A stretch of DNA of 42,077 nt, from the NCBI GenBank assembly GCA_964457685.1, contig CAYWFS010000012.1:1-42077 (forward strand), given 5' to 3'. Shown here piece after piece: positions 23,630 through 31,934 of this stretch. Origin of the DNA: UMGS1696 sp964457685 (GTDB taxonomy: Bacteria; Bacillota; Clostridia; Oscillospirales; CAG-272). Position 1 is the stretch's first letter, and each line of letters starts with the position of its first letter. Below the pieces are notes generated by a model, which worked only from the letters and a program-made list of their open reading frames with translations, ran no database searches and was not told where the DNA came from. The translations under genes were made by a program, and so were the position numbers.

Positions 23630-25114
23630 TTATTTCTTTGAGCCTGACTTTTGTTCCTTTGAGGATTTTGAGTCTTTATTTTCCTTAGATGACTTTGTCT
23701 CCTTAGAGTCCTTTGCGTCCTTTTCCTCGTCGTTATCCTTATCCTTGGAGTCCCACGGGAATTTCAGCTCTTTTTCGTCCTCGTCTTCGTCATTTTTGTT
23801 TTCGGGAGGAGTTACCTTAACAACAGTCATTTTATTGATTCTGTGATCCTTTATTTCGGTAACGTGAACCTCAAGGTCGGGAAGCTCCACATCAAACTCA
23901 CTGCCGTCCTCGGGAACTACACCGTAGCTTGCAAAGACATATCCGCCCATTGTATCGTATTTATCATCGGGAAGCTCAAGCTCAAGCTCCTTTGCAACCT
24001 CACTGAGAGATGCAACACCGTGAATTTCCCATGTGTTTTCTGCGATAAGCTTGATTTCGGGTTCTTCCTCTGCGGTATCGTCACCGTCATGGAGGTCACC
24101 TACGATAAGCTCGAGAAGGTCGTTCATCGTAACTATACCCATCATTCCGCCGTATTCATCGAGAACTACAGCAAAATGATTTCGAGTGGTCTGCATCTGA
24201 CGGAAAAGCACGTCTGCGTGTATTCCTTCGGGAACAAAGTATGCCGGACGAACTGCCTCCTTCATGATGGTTTCTCTGTCTGCACCGTGAAGTCTGAAGT
24301 AATCCTTTACGGAAAGAACGCCTATTACGTCGTCTATTGTCTCACCGCATACGGGATATATGGAGTGACGTGTTTCGTGAATTGTATTTTCCCACGTTGC
24401 ATCGTCTTCCTCAGACCAGAGAATGGAGATGTCGGTTCTGTGTGTCGCAAATTCGCTTACGGTAAGGTCGTCGAACTCGAACACGTTCTGAATCATCTTC
24501 TGTTCCTGCTCGTCGATAACACCCTTTTGGCTGCTTTCGTCTACCATAAGACGTATTTCTTCCTCGCCTACTTCCTCGTCCTCCTCATTGGGGTCGATAC
24601 CGATAAGGCGAAGCACTGCATTCATGGAAACCGAAAGGAACCATACGATAGGTGTAAACAGTCTCTCAACTCCGTAAAGCATGGGAGCCATACCGAGAGC
24701 CATCTGTTCACTCTTTTTCATTGCGATACGCTTAGGAACAAGCTCACCGATGATAAGAGTAACATATGAAAGGATTAAGGTGATGATAATAACGGCGATA
24801 TTCTGGAGAGTATCGGGGTTAATACTTACGCCGAGTGACACAAGCCAATTTACGAGACGGGAAGCAAAGTTATCCGCCGCAAACGCACTTCCGAGAAATC
24901 CCGAAAGAGTGATGGCTATCTGAATAGTTGAAAGGAATTTTGACGGCTGTTCTATAAGCTTATGAAGCTTTTTAGCTTTTTTGTTGCCGCTTTCTTCGAG
25001 TTTTGATATTTTTGCTTCATTTACCGACAGAACCGCAATCTCGGCACAAGCGAAGACCGCGTTTAAGAATATCAGTATAAGCTGGAGAAGAAGCTGTCCC
25101 CAAACAGATTTCAT
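23630..25114 (-). CDS. CNNM/CorC (HlyC) family membrane protein with CBS domains
   Basis: The 494-residue protein has the standard order: an N-terminal DUF21 membrane domain of about 190 residues (NAVFACAEIAVLSVNEAKI, then several hydrophobic helices), a CBS pair in the middle (ATHRTDISILWSEED, VIGVLSVKDYF, GIVTMNDLLELIVGDL) and a C-terminal CorC_HlyC domain (YDTMGGYVFASYG). Relatives export or transport Mg2+ and other divalent ions; the hemolysin name is historical. The last 60 residues form a low-complexity tail of Lys, Ser, Asp and Glu, not part of the family core. GGAGG lies 13 bases from the ATG, rather far. No promoter of its own is evident; read-through from the compact unit at 25.2-25.5 kb is possible. 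Confidence 0.9.
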   Translation of the reverse strand: MKSVWGQLLLQLILIFLNAVFACAEIAVLSVNEAKISKLEESGNKKAKKLHKLIEQPSKFLSTIQIAITLSGFLGSAFAADNFASRLVNWLVSLGVSINPDTLQNIAVIIITLILSYVTLIIGELVPKRIAMKKSEQMALGMAPMLYGVERLFTPIVWFLSVSMNAVLRLIGIDPNEEDEEVGEEEIRLMVDESSQKGVIDEQEQKMIQNVFEFDDLTVSEFATHRTDISILWSEEDDATWENTIHETRHSIYPVCGETIDDVIGVLSVKDYFRLHGADRETIMKEAVRPAYFVPEGIHADVLFRQMQTTRNHFAVVLDEYGGMMGIVTMNDLLELIVGDLHDGDDTAEEEPEIKLIAENTWEIHGVASLSEVAKELELELPDDKYDTMGGYVFASYGVVPEDGSEFDVELPDLEVHVTEIKDHRINKMTVVKVTPPENKNDEDEDEKELKFPWDSKDKDNDEEKDAKDSKETKSSKENKDSKSSKEQKSGSKK

Positions 25115-25190
25115 AATTGATTATTTTCCTCCGATAGTATTTGCATATGCATAAAAAATTAAGATAATTGTTCCGTATCGCAGGAAAATA

Positions 25191-25446
25191 TCAGGTCAGA
25201 AGTCTGCGAAAATGCAAAAAGGCATACCTGTACCCGATAAATGAACGCAGGAATGCCTTCTTATAACAGTGATCGCATACCTCATGACCGGGATAAAAAG
25301 CCGAGACGAAAAAAGTGCATTTTCTACCGTATGCACCGCAGGGCTTCACGTTTTTTGATTGCGAATTGAAGCCTTGTCGTTTCCCGTCTGTACAGTCTCC
25401 GCCGTCCATGATAAGCATGATCCTCCTGATAAAATTTCAATATATT
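25191..25446 (-). ncRNA. Compact transcription unit of unknown nature (small RNA, leader RNA or 75-codon small protein)
   Basis: A perfect promoter (25453-25481) is followed by about 230 bases ending in a strong hairpin (25219-25259) with TTTTT on the minus strand. Inside are two good hairpins: GGCTTCA/TGAAGCC (seven pairs, 25343-25374 region) and GTGCAT/ATGCAC. There is also an AGGAGG site with two in-frame ATG codons (25418 and 25409) opening a 75- or 72-codon frame to 25191. That frame encodes six Cys, with CDHC near residue 47 spaced like a small zinc-binding protein, but runs through the terminator stem and uses codons (CAA, CGA, GGG) unlike its neighbours. I cannot decide between protein and RNA. 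It may also act as a terminated leader of the downstream CorC-type gene. Confidence 0.4.
25216..25259 (-). terminator. Terminator of the compact unit upstream of the CorC-type gene
   Basis: AAGGCAT/ATGCCTT plus CCTG/CAGG arms separated by one mismatch, with five T following on the minus strand. Confidence 0.6.
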
Positions 25447-25452
25447 GCTTCT

Positions 25453-25481
25453 ATTATATCATGACAAAATGTTGTTGTCAA
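25453..25481 (-). promoter_or_regulatory. Perfect consensus promoter of the compact unit
   Basis: TTGACA (25481-25476), a 17-base spacer and TATAAT (25458-25453) on the minus strand. Confidence 0.8.
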
Positions 25482-25516
25482 GCCGAATTTTGTCGTAATT
25501 GTCTAAAAGCCGTTTT

Positions 25517-26392
25517 TCAATCCGGTATATAGGCACGAACTCCCTCATAGATACGCTGTTTTTCTTCTGCGGTAAAGCGTTTCATCGGGAATGTGGCGTT
25601 ACCTACTGCAAAGCCCATTATCTCAAGTATTGCTTTAAGAGCGGGGATAACAGGTTCGCCGTTCAGAGCATTTACGAAATCTGCCGCTTTTTTCTGATAT
25701 ACGAGAGCTTCGTTTACGTTTCCGCTTACAAATGAGTCGTAGATTCCTCTCATTGTTTTAAGCTGTACGTTGTATGTAGAGCCTATTCCACCGTCGGCAC
25801 CGGCAGCAAGACCGCTTACCAGCATTTCATCAAAGCCGTTCATTATGTCGATTTCACCGTTTGTAATTGTTTTAAGCATGGTGAGCTGATAGAAGTCGGT
25901 ACTTGTCCACTTTATCGAGGTTACGTTATCTATACCGAACAGTCTCTTTGCGAACTTTGCGTCCATCTTGAAGTTTGCGGCAGGGCTGTAGTATACCATC
26001 ATTGGGATATGTACGCTTCCGGCAAGCTCCTTATAATAGTTATAAACGTCATCCTCTGTATAGTAGAAGAATATCGGTGCTGTTGCTGAAATAGCGTCAG
26101 CTCCTATCTCCTCGGCATGACGTGCAAGCTCTACTGCCTTCGAGAAATCGGTGGATGCAACCTGAACTATACACGGCTTTCTCTTGTTTACAGTCTTAAC
26201 GGCACATTCCGCAAGCTTTTTTCTTTCTTCGATTCTGAGTGCAAGTCCCTCTCCGGTAGCTCCTCCGATATAAAAGCCGTCCGCACCGTTTGAGATATGG
26301 CTCTCTACCAGCTTCTGAAGCACCTCCGTATTAATGCTTTCGTCCGCATTCAGAGGTGTTGCGAGTGCGGGGATTATACCTTTAATTTTCAT
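25517..26392 (-). CDS. nanA: N-acetylneuraminate lyase-like aldolase
   Basis: The 291-residue protein is a TIM-barrel Schiff-base aldolase of the DapA/NanA superfamily. Marks of the lyase branch are GGATGEGLAL near residue 44, the Tyr of VYYSPAANF near residue 133, the Schiff-base Lys in SIKWTSTDFYQL near residue 160, and NGFDEMLVSGLAAGADGGIGSTYN near 184-207. That last stretch is characteristic of sialic acid lyases, which split N-acetylneuraminate into N-acetylmannosamine and pyruvate. The ATG at 26392 overlaps the stop of the BNR gene (ATGA), and GGAGG lies inside that gene's end. An upstream in-frame start would overlap the ribosome site. The overlap implies tight co-expression with a sialidase-fold protein. 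Related 2-keto-3-deoxy sugar acids remain alternatives. Confidence 0.85.
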   Translation of the reverse strand: MKIKGIIPALATPLNADESINTEVLQKLVESHISNGADGFYIGGATGEGLALRIEERKKLAECAVKTVNKRKPCIVQVASTDFSKAVELARHAEEIGADAISATAPIFFYYTEDDVYNYYKELAGSVHIPMMVYYSPAANFKMDAKFAKRLFGIDNVTSIKWTSTDFYQLTMLKTITNGEIDIMNGFDEMLVSGLAAGADGGIGSTYNVQLKTMRGIYDSFVSGNVNEALVYQKKAADFVNALNGEPVIPALKAILEIMGFAVGNATFPMKRFTAEEKQRIYEGVRAYIPD

Positions 26393-27477
26393 TCCTTTAT
26401 CCTCCATTTTTGCTGTAATATAACCGCAGGTTCTCCTGCCTTTTCGTGGGCATAGAACACTGTAAGCATTGTTCCGTCTTTAAGTTCTGCCGTGCATGGG
26501 TATCCGAGGTCTCCAGACACTGTATCCTCGTACAAAATAAAGTCTTTTTCCCATGTTTTTCCGTTGTCCCGACTGAGCATCGCACGAATACCGAACGGCA
26601 TATTGCGGTATCCGTAGGTTGAAACTATAACTCCCGAAGAATGACGGATAAGATGTGCCGGGGAGCCTCCGTTATCCGCAAGCAGCTGTACAGGCTCACT
26701 CCATGTTCTGCCGCCGTCTGTCGATACCGTTTGATATACGGTGAAAAGTCCGCTTCCGTTTTGCACTCTTATATGGCAAAGTATGCTTCCGTCATCAAGC
26801 TCGATTGCGTGAGGCTCACAGCTCAGTACCTTTTTTCCGTCCCTGTATATGTGAGGAATTGCCCCGACATATTCCATACTTCCGTCATCGTTTATTTTAT
26901 ACGCACGAACCTCGTCCTCGTTTTCACGGAAGGTATCGTTTGACGTAAAGGTTCGTCCTACCCAAAGAAGTGTTCCGTCACTAAGCTCTGTCGGACCATG
27001 CGGTGAGGTTATCGGACTTTTATGTATCTCACCGAATGTTATTCCGCCGTCACGACTTATTCTGAACTCCGAACCGAGATATTTTTTCTCATCCTCCGCA
27101 CTGACCGTATTTAGATATGCGTCAATTACAGCGGAGGGGTTAGCTCGTCTGTTGTTCGTTGAGCGTTGGAACTCGACTGTGTTATTAAACGAAGTCACGA
27201 TAACGCTGTTTTCACCGAACGAAGTGATTCCCGCGTCACGGTCGTCAAGGGGAGTATCTATTACGGGAGACGGGCAGGTGTAGCTCTCACCCTCGTCATC
27301 ACTGTACGATATAACCGCCTTACCGAACGGACAAACGTGTTCGTATCTGAAGCCGGACGCAACAAGTGCAAGTCGTTTGCCATGCAGTCTTCCTATACTC
27401 GGCCATGCGAAATAGTTGAATTTGCCAAATGGAGAGTTCATTATCACTCTATGCTTTCCGATAAGCTCGATATTCAT
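26389..27477 (-). CDS. Cytosolic BNR-repeat (sialidase-fold) protein, partner of the lyase
   Basis: The protein has 362 residues with four Asp-boxes: SDDEGESYTCP near residue 57, SRDGGITFGEI near 144, STDGGRTWSEP near 258 and SRDNGKTWEKD near 305, so it is a six-bladed propeller of the sialidase superfamily. No signal peptide is seen. The ATG at 27477 with GGAGG seven bases upstream is preferred; longer in-frame forms would start upstream of the promoter. The gene overlaps the lyase gene by four bases. Together they suggest intracellular release and cleavage of sialic acid or a similar sugar. The classical FRIP motif of sialidases is not evident, so the exact bond cleaved is open. It is only distantly similar to the BNR protein at 13.2 kb. 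Confidence 0.78.
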   Translation of the reverse strand: MNIELIGKHRVIMNSPFGKFNYFAWPSIGRLHGKRLALVASGFRYEHVCPFGKAVISYSDDEGESYTCPSPVIDTPLDDRDAGITSFGENSVIVTSFNNTVEFQRSTNNRRANPSAVIDAYLNTVSAEDEKKYLGSEFRISRDGGITFGEIHKSPITSPHGPTELSDGTLLWVGRTFTSNDTFRENEDEVRAYKINDDGSMEYVGAIPHIYRDGKKVLSCEPHAIELDDGSILCHIRVQNGSGLFTVYQTVSTDGGRTWSEPVQLLADNGGSPAHLIRHSSGVIVSTYGYRNMPFGIRAMLSRDNGKTWEKDFILYEDTVSGDLGYPCTAELKDGTMLTVFYAHEKAGEPAVILQQKWRIKE

Positions 27478-27513
27478 ATGCATTCCTCCGCAGTCGGTCG
27501 TTAATTCACTCCT

Positions 27514-27542
27514 ATTATATACGACAAAAGCTAAAAATGCAA
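27514..27542 (-). promoter_or_regulatory. Promoter of the BNR-lyase operon
   Basis: TTGCAT (27542-27537), a 17-base spacer and TATAAT (27519-27514) on the minus strand. Confidence 0.7.
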
Positions 27543-27603
27543 TAAGTTGCACAAATATTTTTCTTGTTTTGCGTGTTTTTTATGCACGAATATCTTTGGA
27601 CAA

Positions 27604-27652
27604 CAAAAAAAACGGCATGAAGCCGATAGATTTATCGTCAGCAATGCCGTTT
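27604..27652 (-). terminator. Terminator of the solute-binding protein gene
   Basis: AAACGGCAT/ATGCCGTTT outer arms with an inner CGATA/TATCG hairpin, followed by eight T on the minus strand. Confidence 0.8.
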
Positions 27653-27671
27653 ATATTTGATTTATGAAGGA

Positions 27672-29159
27672 TTAGCCTTCGATCTGCTTCTTAAGCTTCT
27701 TAACTTCAGACTGAACAGCCTTGTCCATCTGCTTAATAACGGAACCGAAGTTACCTGCGAGACCAACGAAGGAGCCGTTGAGAAGTCTTGCAGCTGCCTG
27801 TTCCTGCCATGCGTTGATACCGAAGTCGAAGTAAATGCTGTCGAAGCAGATGGAGATCATCTCAGCAGCTTCGGGGTCACGAGCATACTTGGACTTAACA
27901 ACGGATTCTGTGTAGAGAGGAACGATGTTCTGCTGTGTATAGAATGCCATAGCTTCGAGGAGCATACCGATGTATTCTGCATTAGCAACGTCATAAGACA
28001 TAGGAAGAACGGAAATTTCCGCACCGAATGCAGGAGAGTAGTAGTTTTCCTGAGCTTCATCGTACTTAGGAACGGGAACGAAGCCTACGTTGAAGTCAAG
28101 GTCACGAGTGTTTTCGAGAGATGTGGGGTTAGATACAACGAAGAGGCAACGACCGTTATCGAATGTACCGGAGGTTACGCTGGTATTGGAGTCAACACCT
28201 GTGTTTGTATCAATCCAACCCTTGCCGGAGCTGAGGTCGATGATGTGCTGGAGCTTTGTAACAGCGAGTTCGTTATCAGTGAGAGCGAATGCCGGGTAAC
28301 CGTCATCACCTGCTGTAACGAGCGGAACACCGGAACCGAATATCATACGGAGGAAGTGTTCCTTAATGGAGCCTTCGATACCGAACTGGTCGGCAGCTGT
28401 TGTTTCACCGTCACCGTCGAGGTCCATAGCTGCTGCGTCTGCGAGTGTGTAGAAGTTATCGATAGTCCACTGGTTGTTATGAACGAGGTCATAGGGAGAA
28501 TCGAGGTTGAGCTGTGTAATGATGTCGCCGTTGAATGCGTAACCGCCTGCACGAGAAAGAACGGACAAGCTGTAGTTACCGGAAGCAGCGTACTGAACAC
28601 CGCCGATGTTGAAGATGGAGGAAGCTTCGGGGTTCCACCAGGATTCATCGAAGGAAACGTAAGGAAGCTCCTTCATGTCAGCGAGGTAGTTGAGGGCACC
28701 TGTAACTCTGAGGTCGTACATCATAACGATGCTGTATGAGGAGTCACCGGTCATAACGATTTCGGAAACCGCACCTGCGTTGGAGTCGGTTACGGGTTCT
28801 GTTGTGATAACAGCGTTGAAGCGATCCTGAAGATCCTGTCTACGGGTGTAGATAGCATCGTTGAGTGCTTCACCTGTTGTTTCTTCTGCTTCGAGGACGT
28901 TGTATGCCCAAGAGAGCCATTCCTGGCTGTGGTGCATAATCTTGAGTTCAAAGCCGTCCATGTTTGTTTCCGGAAGACCGTCTGTAAGAGGCATTGTTTC
29001 TTCTTCAACAACCTCTTCTTCACCTTCGCCGGAAGCTTCAACTACGTTGTTGTCATCCTGCTTCTTTGTTTCGGTGTTGTCGCTGCTGTCAGAGCATCCG
29101 ACAAAGGTTCCGCCGAGAATGGAAAGAAGAAGAATAACTGCGGTAAGTCTCTTTTTCAT
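27672..29159 (-). CDS. Orphan extracellular solute-binding lipoprotein (ABC importer)
   Basis: This 495-residue protein starts with a lipoprotein signal peptide ending FVGC near residue 19, followed by an acidic linker. The mature part is a type 1 sugar-binding-like protein of the roughly 500-residue kind: LPETNMDGFELKI at the start and GEALNDAIYTRRQDLQDRFN near residue 85, a motif shared with the protein at 38.3 kb. It would bind a solute outside the membrane and deliver it to permeases encoded elsewhere, since none is adjacent. AAGGAG lies ten bases from the ATG at 29159. Codon choice is very biased, suggesting abundance. It lies directly upstream of the BNR-lyase operon, separated by a terminator, so sialylated or other host glycans are possible ligands. 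Confidence 0.85.
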   Translation of the reverse strand: MKKRLTAVILLLSILGGTFVGCSDSSDNTETKKQDDNNVVEASGEGEEEVVEEETMPLTDGLPETNMDGFELKIMHHSQEWLSWAYNVLEAEETTGEALNDAIYTRRQDLQDRFNAVITTEPVTDSNAGAVSEIVMTGDSSYSIVMMYDLRVTGALNYLADMKELPYVSFDESWWNPEASSIFNIGGVQYAASGNYSLSVLSRAGGYAFNGDIITQLNLDSPYDLVHNNQWTIDNFYTLADAAAMDLDGDGETTAADQFGIEGSIKEHFLRMIFGSGVPLVTAGDDGYPAFALTDNELAVTKLQHIIDLSSGKGWIDTNTGVDSNTSVTSGTFDNGRCLFVVSNPTSLENTRDLDFNVGFVPVPKYDEAQENYYSPAFGAEISVLPMSYDVANAEYIGMLLEAMAFYTQQNIVPLYTESVVKSKYARDPEAAEMISICFDSIYFDFGINAWQEQAAARLLNGSFVGLAGNFGSVIKQMDKAVQSEVKKLKKQIEG

Positions 29160-29272
29160 ATCTGAAATTCTCCTTGAAAATGTAAATAAGTTTTTTAGCA
29201 TACCAAGAAGTCATTATACACTTTGTTTGTGTTTTTTTGATGAACTTTCGGTTAACTTCCGTTCACAATTAA

Positions 29273-29305
29273 TCCGTCAAACGAATATTCGGCACTTTTG
29301 ACGGA
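29273..29305. promoter_or_regulatory. Nested inverted repeat between divergent genes
   Basis: TCCGTCAAA (29273-29281) and TTTGACGGA (29297-29305) form a perfect nine-base inverted repeat; the 15 bases between contain the palindrome CGAATATTCG (29282-29291). It lies between the solute-binding protein and the PBP5-like gene and could be an operator for either. Confidence 0.4.
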
Positions 29306-29372
29306 AAGCACGGTATTTCGGTGACGTTTACTAATCTATTCGCCTTTTTTTTAGGCAAAATTTATTATGCAC

Positions 29373-29401
29373 TCGACACGTGAATTTAATTGTGATATAA
29401 T
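29373..29401 (+). promoter_or_regulatory. Promoter of the PBP5-like gene
   Basis: TCGACA (29373-29378), a 17-base spacer and TATAAT (29396-29401) with an extended -10 TG at 29393-29394. Confidence 0.65.
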
Positions 29402-29424
29402 ATAGGTAATGATTTGAAAGGAAA

Positions 29425-30789
29425 ATGCTCCGCAAAGTATTGATGAAATTTCAACCAATCCAAATAAAACGTCTTACTTCACTCATTTGTGCGGCGGTAA
29501 TGCTGTTTACGCTGTGTGTTTCCGTGTTTGCCGAGGACGGTGATTCTTTCTCTCCTCCGGAAATACAAAACGCACAGTCCGCTTATCTTTACAACTTTGA
29601 GAACGACCGTGTGCTTCTCGAATACAATGCAACGGACAGAGTTTATCCTGCGTCCACGGTAAAAATAATGACAGCAATAGTTGCCTTCGAGCATTATGCC
29701 GACAATCTTGACGAGACGATAACGATAAAGCAGTCCATGCTTGACGAGGTAAACGGTAACAGAATCGGATTTCAGGCAGGAGAAAACGTAACGGCAAGAC
29801 AAATGCTGTCGTGTATGCTTGTCAACTCCGCAAACGATGCCGCAATAATCCTTGCTCATTCGGTTGCAGGCAGTACAGAAGCGTTTGTTGAGCTTATGAA
29901 CAAAAAAGCTTCCGAGCTTGGTGCATACGACACCTACTACACAAATCCGACGGGTATGCACAACGACGCAATGATAACGACCGCAAAGGATACCGCAACA
30001 ATCTCGAAATACGCATACTCCATTCCCGGACTTATCGATATGACCTCCACCCCGAAATACGTCATGCCCGAAACCAACATGAGTGACTACCGAAACATAT
30101 ATAACCGTAATTCCCTGCTCTCAAACTACTACAGTGCAGGCTACTATTACACGGGTGCTTTGGGTCTTAATGCAGGAGGTACAACTCAGGGCGGATACTC
30201 GATTTGTGCGATAGCGGAAGACTCCGAAAGCGGACTTACCTATCTTGCGGTGGTTCTCGGTGCGGAGGAGGACGAAAAATACATCTACAGCTACATGAAT
30301 GCGATCGACCTGCTTGACTGGGCATTTGAAGCCTACGACTACAGAACGGTTCTTTCAAGCGGCAAGATGATATGTGAGCTTCCCGTAAATCTTTCGTCAA
30401 CACTCGACTATGTAACTCTTGTTCCGTCCGAGGATATTACGGTATATCTCCCGACCTCGATAGATCTGTCAAGCGAAATACGATATAGCTACAACACCTA
30501 TGAGGAAACTCTTGACGCACCGATAGAAAGCGGTCAGGAGGCGGGAATAATCACGGTGCTTTACGGCGACACTATCCTCGGCTCATGCTCCCTAATCACG
30601 ACCTCAAGCATTACGAGAAGCGAATTTCTCTACTTCCTTGCAAGGGTCAAATCCTTTACGGAGGGACGCTTCTTCAGAGGAACCGTAATTGCCGTAATAG
30701 TAATCTCGGTGGCATACGCACTTATAAATGCCGCACTTCGTGAAAAAAAGCTGAGAAGAAGCTATTCCGCATATAAACGAAGAAAATAA
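29425..30789 (+). CDS. PBP5/DacF-like penicillin-binding protein with an altered KTG motif
   Basis: The protein (454 residues) has a signal peptide ending near VFAED (about residue 38), a serine-type D-Ala-D-Ala carboxypeptidase domain, a beta-sandwich region and a C-terminal membrane anchor (FRGTVIAVIVISVAYALINA near residue 417) with a basic tail. The SxxK motif reads STVK near residue 82 and SxN reads SAN near residue 137. The third motif, KTG in active enzymes, falls in GALGLNAGGTTQGGY near residue 247 and reads NAG, so the Lys is lost. Carboxypeptidase activity may therefore be reduced or absent. The ribosome site AAAGG is only a few bases before the chosen ATG. An ATG seven codons later is an alternative. 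Confidence 0.85.
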   Translation: MLRKVLMKFQPIQIKRLTSLICAAVMLFTLCVSVFAEDGDSFSPPEIQNAQSAYLYNFENDRVLLEYNATDRVYPASTVKIMTAIVAFEHYADNLDETITIKQSMLDEVNGNRIGFQAGENVTARQMLSCMLVNSANDAAIILAHSVAGSTEAFVELMNKKASELGAYDTYYTNPTGMHNDAMITTAKDTATISKYAYSIPGLIDMTSTPKYVMPETNMSDYRNIYNRNSLLSNYYSAGYYYTGALGLNAGGTTQGGYSICAIAEDSESGLTYLAVVLGAEEDEKYIYSYMNAIDLLDWAFEAYDYRTVLSSGKMICELPVNLSSTLDYVTLVPSEDITVYLPTSIDLSSEIRYSYNTYEETLDAPIESGQEAGIITVLYGDTILGSCSLITTSSITRSEFLYFLARVKSFTEGRFFRGTVIAVIVISVAYALINAALREKKLRRSYSAYKRRK

Positions 30790-30791
30790 GT

Positions 30792-30833
30792 AAAAAAAGC
30801 TTCCGTCGGTCTTAATTGTCGGTGGAAGTTTTT
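30792..30833 (+). terminator. Terminator of the PBP5-like gene
   Basis: CTTCC/GGAAG arms extended by six further pairs including G-U, followed by five T. Confidence 0.7.
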
Positions 30834-30967
30834 GTTTTGCGGCAAGATTTTTTGGAAATTTTCAGTTTTTTATGGTTTTTTCACGACTATTATGTTATAA
30901 TCTTATACACATTTAAAGGAACGAGCGTCAAAAAACGGATTTATGCACGCCTCGACAGACACACACA

Positions 30968-31899
30968 ATGACCGATACGCAAAAAAACGATAAAACGGCA
31001 ACGAAAGAGGTACTCGAGCTTCTCGGGATAACCCACACGACCGTAAGAGAAAACTGGATACACCGTGAGAGGCAAACTCAAAACGATGAGCTTATCTACC
31101 TCAGCCGCGGTAACCTTTTTATCTCCGTAAATGACGAGAAATATGAGCTTGTCGAGGGGACTTTTTTCTTCATACCCAAATTCAGCTCACTGTCGGGTTA
31201 TAAGCCGTCCTCNNNNNNNNNNNNNNNNNNNNNNNNNNNNNNNNNNNNNNNNNNNNNNNNNNNNNNNNNNNNNNNNNNNNNNNNNNNNNNNNNNNNNNNN
31301 NNNNNNNNNNNNGGACTTTTTTCTTCATACCCAAATTCAGCTCACTGTCGGGTTATAAGCCGTCCTCCGGTGTGTGTTCGTTCTATACTTTATCCTACGA
31401 AAGCAACATAAAAAAGCTTTCCGACTCCTCACTTCTGCCGATAAGCACGGGTAAAAGTCACGTTTATGCAGACGAGCTTGTAAAGCGTATATACGACGGT
31501 GAAGTTGACAGCGACAAAAGCAGGGTTCTTTTTTCCGCTCTGATGTACGAGATATTTGAAAACGACCCTTGCAAGGACACAAAGCCGCTCATGCAAAAGG
31601 CAGTGGACTACATAAACCAAAATCTCGGAAATCCGCTCAGCGTGGATGTTGTATGCGACTATCTGAAATACAACCGAGACTATGTGTCAAAGCAGTTTTT
31701 GTCCTGCTACGGCATAACGATGAAAAAATACATAGACAACAAGAGGGTGGCTCTTTCAAAGCAGCTTCTTCTCACGTCAAATATGTCGCTGAATCAAATA
31801 GCCGAGGCAGTAGGCTTTGAAAACGCACAGCAGTTTTATAAATTCTTTAAATATCACGAAAAGCTTTCCCCATCGGATTTCAGAGACGGTGCGGAATAA
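30968..31899 (+). CDS. AraC family transcriptional regulator (spans a false assembly gap)
   Basis: Read as given, the gene is broken by 100 N. The 55 bases before the gap (31158-31212) are identical to the 55 after it (31313-31367). Removing the N and one copy gives an uninterrupted frame of 258 residues, which shows that the gene is whole. The N-terminal 140 residues form a cupin-like ligand domain (LIYLSRGNLFISVNDEKYELVEGTFFFIP cannot be quoted whole; its key part is GTFFFIP near residue 64). The last 100 residues carry two helix-turn-helix motifs typical of AraC (DVVCDYLKYNRDYVSKQF, and NQIAEAVGFENAQQFYKFFK). It lies directly upstream of, and in the same direction as, a sugar ABC importer and is its probable activator. 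No ribosome site sits at the usual distance from the ATG; AAAGGA lies 47 bases upstream, before a small hairpin. Confidence 0.88.
31213..31312. other. False assembly gap (100 N) flanked by identical 55-base ends
   Basis: Positions 31158-31212 and 31313-31367 are the same 55 bases. This is the mark of two contigs overlapping by one k-mer that were joined with a default 100-N spacer. The true sequence has one copy and no gap. Confidence 0.93.
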
Positions 31900-31934
31900 G
31901 ACGGACTTTTTTACCGAACAGAGTGTATACTCTA

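Noticed and set aside
25114..25481. M-box magnesium riboswitch for the CorC-type gene
   Set aside because: The conserved M-box sequence blocks could not be found in the leader, although a leader role is still possible.
27657..28739. Long antisense frame opposite the solute-binding protein
   Set aside because: It is another shadow of a codon-biased gene, with no domain and no ribosome site.
31158..31367. Direct 55-base repeat as a target-site duplication or real tandem duplication
   Set aside because: The copies abut the N run exactly at both ends and collapsing them restores a reading frame, so it is an assembly effect.
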